Source: Gammaproteobacteria bacterium
GTDB taxonomy: Bacteria; Pseudomonadota; Gammaproteobacteria; UBA6429; Thiohalophilaceae
NCBI GenBank assembly: GCA_024641475.1
Contig: JAHECZ010000130.1
Span: 1-64,000 of the forward strand
Reading direction: 5' to 3'
DNA length: 64,000 nt
Every line of letters begins with the position of its first letter. Position 1 is the first letter of the stretch. The notes below the pieces were generated by a model, which saw only the letters and a list, made by a program, of their open reading frames with translations, had not been told where the DNA came from and ran no database searches. Shown here piece by piece: positions 60,478 to 64,000 of the stretch. The position numbers and the translations under genes were made by a program.

Positions 60478-61953
60478 TCAGGACGAGCAACTCACCGAAA
60501 TCGTCTTCGCCCAATCCGGCGCCTCGGCGGCATAGCTTTCAAATTCAGGTTGCTCATCGAAAGGTTTTTGTAAAATCTGCAACAGCTTGTCAATTTCACT
60601 AAAGTCTTTCTGTTTTGTTGCCTTGTCGATGGCGATCTGTGCCAGGTAGTTTCGTAAAATGTATTTTGGATTGACTGAGTTCATCTGCTGACGGCGTGCA
60701 GGAGTAGCGACGTTCTGTTTGAGCAGCAATGTTGCGTAGCTTTTCGCCCAGCGATCAAAGTCCAATCGACTGATGAACATATCCCGCAATGACGTATTCT
60801 TGTTATTTTCGTCAACGTCGAAACCACTTAACGCACGGAATGTGAGTGTGTAGTCGCGTGCATCTTGCTGTAGCAAGCGCAGCCAGCCATCGATAACATC
60901 AACTGCCTCAGCGGTAATTTCCTGCAAGCCGAGTTTTTGCCGCATTAAATCATAATAAAATGCCGGGTAGTGAGTTTCATATTCCAACAGACAAGCCTTG
61001 GCTGCTTCCACGCTGATGAGCGGTGTTAACGCCTGTGCCAACGCAGTGAGATTCCAGAAACCGATGCCGGGTTGTTGATCGAAGGCATAGCGACCTTCAT
61101 GATCGGAATGATTGCAAATAAATCCCGGTTCATACGCTTCCATAAATCCAAACGGGCCATAGTCGAGTGTTAATCCGAGGATCGACATGTTATCGGTGTT
61201 CATCACACCATGCGCAAACCCCACGCTCTGCCATTGCGCCATCAGCTTCGCGGTACGCCGGACCACGCTGCGTAACAACTCGATATATTTATCCGGATGA
61301 TCCTGTAATTCAGGATAGTGTTGGGTGATCACATAGTCAGCCAAGACTCGAAGTTGTTCAGGTTGATCGCGGTAATAAAAAATTTCAAAGGATCCAAACC
61401 GCACATGCGAGGGCGCGACGCGTAACAACATTGCGCCGGTTTCAATGGTTTCACGATAGACTTCGTCGTCTGCACCAATAATGCACAGAGCACGTGTCGT
61501 CGGAATGCCTAAGGCATGCATTGCCTCCGAACAGAGATATTCGCGGATGGTGGAACGGAGTACGGCCCGGCCATCACCTTGGCGTGAATACGGCGTGATC
61601 CCGCAGCCTTTGAGTTGCACATCCCATTTTTCATCACGCCTGTTGCGTATTTCACCGAGCAACATGGCGCGGCCATCGCCTAATTGCGGTACGTAATGGC
61701 CAAACTGATGACCAGCGTAGAGCATGGCCAATGGCTCGCTACCTGGCCAGGCTTGGGTGCCGCTTAAATAGGCCAGAAATTCTGGACGGTAAATTTCCTG
61801 TGGGTGTATATCCAATAAGCTGGATACGTTGGGATTAAAACTGACCAGATAGGGGGCGCCAGCAAATGGCGTGGGATTTAAGCGAGAGTAAAATTCCGTT
61901 GGTAAACGTGCAAACGAATTATCAAAGCGAAGCTGTTCCAGAGATTGCGTCAT
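60478..61953 (-). CDS. selO: Protein adenylyltransferase SelO (YdiU)
   Basis: A 491-residue SelO pseudokinase that transfers AMP to protein Ser, Thr or Tyr. Family motifs include YAGHQFGHYVPQLGDGRAML, QLKGCGITPYSRQGDGRAVL, VRFGSFEIFYYR and HGVMNTDNMSILGLTLDYGP. The C-terminus SVSCSS carries the Cys corresponding to the Sec of some homologues. It helps redox regulation of metabolism. The start is ATG 61953; the reading is full length. It converges with the AmrS-like gene across the clover-leaf repeat and is divergent from lpxA. Confidence 0.96.
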   Translation of the reverse strand: MTQSLEQLRFDNSFARLPTEFYSRLNPTPFAGAPYLVSFNPNVSSLLDIHPQEIYRPEFLAYLSGTQAWPGSEPLAMLYAGHQFGHYVPQLGDGRAMLLGEIRNRRDEKWDVQLKGCGITPYSRQGDGRAVLRSTIREYLCSEAMHALGIPTTRALCIIGADDEVYRETIETGAMLLRVAPSHVRFGSFEIFYYRDQPEQLRVLADYVITQHYPELQDHPDKYIELLRSVVRRTAKLMAQWQSVGFAHGVMNTDNMSILGLTLDYGPFGFMEAYEPGFICNHSDHEGRYAFDQQPGIGFWNLTALAQALTPLISVEAAKACLLEYETHYPAFYYDLMRQKLGLQEITAEAVDVIDGWLRLLQQDARDYTLTFRALSGFDVDENNKNTSLRDMFISRLDFDRWAKSYATLLLKQNVATPARRQQMNSVNPKYILRNYLAQIAIDKATKQKDFSEIDKLLQILQKPFDEQPEFESYAAEAPDWAKTISVSCSS

Positions 61954-62069
61954 AATTACAATTGAGGTTTGATTTTAATGCATGCTATGCGATTACACTT
62001 GCATATAACATAGGGATTACTTAGGGTTATACAACCTTGCAGATCGCAGGGATAACAAGAGGATTTTGT

Positions 62070-62852
62070 GTGAGCAATCAGATTCATCCTACCGCGATAA
62101 TCGATCCCGCAGCGCAGCTTGGTCAGGGCAATCATATCGGTGCATTCGCCATCATCGAAGCCGATGTGGTTCTGGGGGACAACAATCAGATCGCCGCACA
62201 TAGTGTGCTCAAACGCGGTACGCGTATGGGGAACGCCAATCAGATCTATGAACATGCCGTGATTGGCGGGGTACCGCAGGATTTGAAATTTACCGATCAT
62301 AGTGTGTTAACCCATGTGCAGTTGGGTAACAACAACGTCTTGCGAGAATATGTCAGCATCAATCGCGCCAGTAAAAGCGGGGCGTCCACGGTATTGGGTG
62401 ATAGTAACTTCATGATGGCAAATGCGCATATTGGCCATGATTGCAAACTCGGCAATAACAACACCATCGTGGTGTCTGCCGGGCTGGCTGGGCATGTCAC
62501 GGTCGAGGACAAGGTATTCATATCCGGTGGTGTGATGATTCATCAATTCTGCCATATCGGCAGTTATGCCATGCTGGGCGGTAACGCCAAGATTACCCAG
62601 GATTGCCTGCCCTATATGATTACCGATGGCAATCCTGCCAGCGTGCGCGGATTGAATCTGGTGGGGCTCAAACGCGCTGGCTTCAGCAGCCAGGATATTC
62701 GTACTCTGAAAGAAGCCTTCCGTATCCTGTTTTTACGTGAAAAGGACCTGGATAATAACCTGCGGGTGCTGGAACAAATCTCCCATCCGCAGGTGACTCA
62801 TTTGCTGAATTTCATCCACCGAGCCAAGCGCAGCTTCCACCGGGCCGAATAA
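62070..62852 (+). CDS. lpxA: UDP-N-acetylglucosamine acyltransferase
   Basis: A 260-residue hexapeptide-repeat trimeric acyltransferase of lipid A synthesis. Left-handed-helix repeats run from [14 protein letters not shown] to the catalytic-His region [10 protein letters not shown], then [21 protein letters not shown] and the C-terminal [13 protein letters not shown] helical domain. The start is GTG 62070 with AAGAGGA ahead; the frame is open to 62037. Here lpxA stands apart from the usual lpxD-fabZ-lpxA-lpxB cluster, so it could be the only copy or a paralogue. Confidence 0.93.
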   Translation: MSNQIHPTAIIDPAAQLGQGNHIGAFAIIEADVVLGDNNQIAAHSVLKRGTRMGNANQIYEHAVIGGVPQDLKFTDHSVLTHVQLGNNNVLREYVSINRASKSGASTVLGDSNFMMANAHIGHDCKLGNNNTIVVSAGLAGHVTVEDKVFISGGVMIHQFCHIGSYAMLGGNAKITQDCLPYMITDGNPASVRGLNLVGLKRAGFSSQDIRTLKEAFRILFLREKDLDNNLRVLEQISHPQVTHLLNFIHRAKRSFHRAE

Positions 62853-62932
62853 ACAGCGTAAGTTGCTTTGTTTTAGACGACGCTAAGGTTAAAATACCGC
62901 CCGTCCGATGGGCTGTTGCCCAAAAAATAACC

Positions 62933-62945
62933 GAGTTAATAACTC
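62933..62945. promoter_or_regulatory. Palindrome GAGTTA-A-TAACTC near fabA
   Basis: A perfect 6-1-6 palindrome 29 bp upstream of the fabA start. A TATATT-like -10 follows at about 62953. The position would suit a repressor site at the fabA-fabB promoter, although the sequence does not match the FabR or FadR consensus that I recall. Confidence 0.4.
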
Positions 62946-62974
62946 ATACAATATATATTAAAGATGAGTTCCCC

Positions 62975-63520
62975 ATGTCTGCGTTACCTATAGAGGCCAG
63001 TTCCTTGACCCGAAAAAACAGTTTTAGTTATGACGATCTGCTTGAGTGTGGCCATGGCCGCATGTTTGGCGAAGGCAATGCCCAATTACCGTTACCACCC
63101 ATGCTGATGTTTGATCGCATTACTCATATCAGTGACAAAGGCGGCGCCTTTGGTAAAGGCGAGATCGTTGCAGAACTCGATATCAATCCGGAACTGTGGT
63201 TCTTCAAGTGCCATTTTGAAGGTGACCCGGTTATGCCCGGTTGCCTGGGTCTGGATGCCTTATGGCAATTGATTGGCTTTTTTCTGGGCTGGATGGGTGG
63301 CCCCGGTCACGGCCGCGCTTTGGGCTCGGGCGAAGTAAAATTTACCGGTCAAGTGATGCCCACCAATAAAAAAGTCACCTATCGAATCAATTTAAAGCGC
63401 GTGATTATGCGCAAGCTGTTCATGGGCATTGCCGATGGCAGCGTCTATGTCGATGATAAGGAAATCTATGTCGCCAAGGATTTACGTGTTGGCCTTTTCT
63501 TAAATGAACCCGAAGTGTAA
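62975..63520 (+). CDS. fabA: 3-hydroxydecanoyl-ACP dehydratase/isomerase
   Basis: A 181-residue hot-dog-fold enzyme that introduces the double bond of unsaturated fatty acids. The active-site His is in [16 protein letters not shown] and the catalytic Asp in [12 protein letters not shown]; family ends and length match FabA. GATGAG lies ahead of ATG 62975. fabB follows after 6 bp, the classic gammaproteobacterial anaerobic unsaturated-fatty-acid pair. A palindrome lies in its promoter region. Confidence 0.97.
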   Translation: MSALPIEASSLTRKNSFSYDDLLECGHGRMFGEGNAQLPLPPMLMFDRITHISDKGGAFGKGEIVAELDINPELWFFKCHFEGDPVMPGCLGLDALWQLIGFFLGWMGGPGHGRALGSGEVKFTGQVMPTNKKVTYRINLKRVIMRKLFMGIADGSVYVDDKEIYVAKDLRVGLFLNEPEV

Positions 63521-63526
63521 ATCATC

Positions 63527-64000
63527 ATGCGCCGCGTCGTCATTACAGGTTTAGGTATTGTCTCCAGTATCGGTAATAACAAACACGAAGTACTCGATTC
63601 GTTGCGGACTGGTCGTTCCGGTATCGAGTTTTGCCAGGAATATGCAGACCTGGGCTTCCGTTCCCGCGTCGTTGGCCCAATTCGGCTGAATACCGCCGAA
63701 CATATCGATCGCAAGCTATTGCGTTTTATGGGTGATGCAGCTGCATTCAATTATATTGCAATGCAGGAAGCCATAACCGATTCCGGTTTGCAGGAAGCTG
63801 ACGTTTCCAATCCGCGTACCGGCCTGATCATGGGTACCGGTGGTGCGTCACCATCGAATATCGTGGAGGCGGCCGATACCTTGCGGCAACGCGGTCTGCG
63901 CAAGGTATTACCCTACATGGTCACACGCACCATGGCGAGCACGACATCGGCCTGTCTGGCGACACCTTTCAAGATCAAAGGCGTGAACTACACGATCAGT
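63527..64000 (+). CDS. fabB: 3-oxoacyl-ACP synthase I, N-terminal part
   Basis: The first 158 codons of FabB; the gene runs off the right edge. The N-terminus [17 protein letters not shown] and the [18 protein letters not shown] stretch are those of KAS I. The visible sequence stops just before the catalytic cysteine (about residue 163), so activity cannot be judged. FabB elongates unsaturated chains formed by FabA. The start ATG 63527 is 6 bp after the fabA stop. Confidence 0.95.
   Translation, partial: MRRVVITGLGIVSSIGNNKHEVLDSLRTGRSGIEFCQEYADLGFRSRVVGPIRLNTAEHIDRKLLRFMGDAAAFNYIAMQEAITDSGLQEADVSNPRTGLIMGTGGASPSNIVEAADTLRQRGLRKVLPYMVTRTMASTTSACLATPFKIKGVNYTIS

Overview
The window reads as a chromosome segment of a Gram-negative gammaproteobacterium with roughly balanced base composition. 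Supporting this are a fabA-fabB pair, lpxA, yggX, a selO whose last residues include the Cys-Ser-Ser end, pepN of the alanyl-aminopeptidase type, rhlE, many lipoproteins and outer-membrane barrels, and a near-consensus CRP box. I cannot place it to genus. No rRNA, tRNA, CRISPR array, integrase or complete insertion sequence is visible.

Layout. 1-7.5 kb: small conserved genes, including a Csd4-like M99 carboxypeptidase next to a FliB-like protein, a Rieske ferredoxin, an orphan MbcA/ParS/Xre-type antitoxin, and a minus-strand operon with PilZ, DUF465 and a thioredoxin-fold/HEAT protein. 7.5-20.6 kb: metabolic genes (EamA transporter behind a possible attenuator, FKBP isomerase, ispG, methyltransferases, an MBL-fold hydrolase, lytic transglycosylase, dinB, pepN, SulP transporter, nadA). 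20.7-28.5 kb: a DUF2786 protein and a cyclic-nucleotide neighbourhood with an FHA-adenylate cyclase, a NERD protein, a DUF2914 protein and a 1096-residue protein with two cyclic-nucleotide-binding domains, a rhodanese domain, a long coiled coil and a membrane segment. A perfect CRP-type palindrome lies upstream of the last. 28.5-30.2 kb: a YeeE/YedE pair and an ankyrin protein.

30.5-39.6 kb: a nine-gene minus-strand cluster encoding ExbB, two ExbD, a TonB/AgmX-like protein, three TPR proteins (two of them lipoproteins) and two small exported proteins. It resembles the Agl-Glt envelope machinery of myxobacteria. 39.7-42.3 kb: apbE and rhlE. 42.4-50.9 kb: a divergent cluster of secreted redox proteins: a Tat-exported DUF1501-like protein, a LamG-type lipoprotein with two c-heme motifs, a monoheme protein and a beta-propeller lipoprotein of the HzsA-like type. 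51.0-54.3 kb: two barrel proteins, a TlpA thioredoxin, a DUF4266 lipoprotein and a DUF3570 barrel.

54.3-64 kb: a degenerate M48-like membrane protein with TPRs, Nudix hydrolase, YggX, an ErpA-like protein, an ATP-grasp/AmrS-like radical SAM pair, a clover-leaf repeat, selO, lpxA, fabA and the start of fabB. The strongest candidates for under-described biology are the Agl-Glt-like machine, the secreted cytochrome/DUF1501 cluster with its barrel-TlpA-DUF4266-DUF3570 neighbour, and the cAMP-centred neighbourhood. All function calls are from reading the translated sequence; none has been checked by database search.
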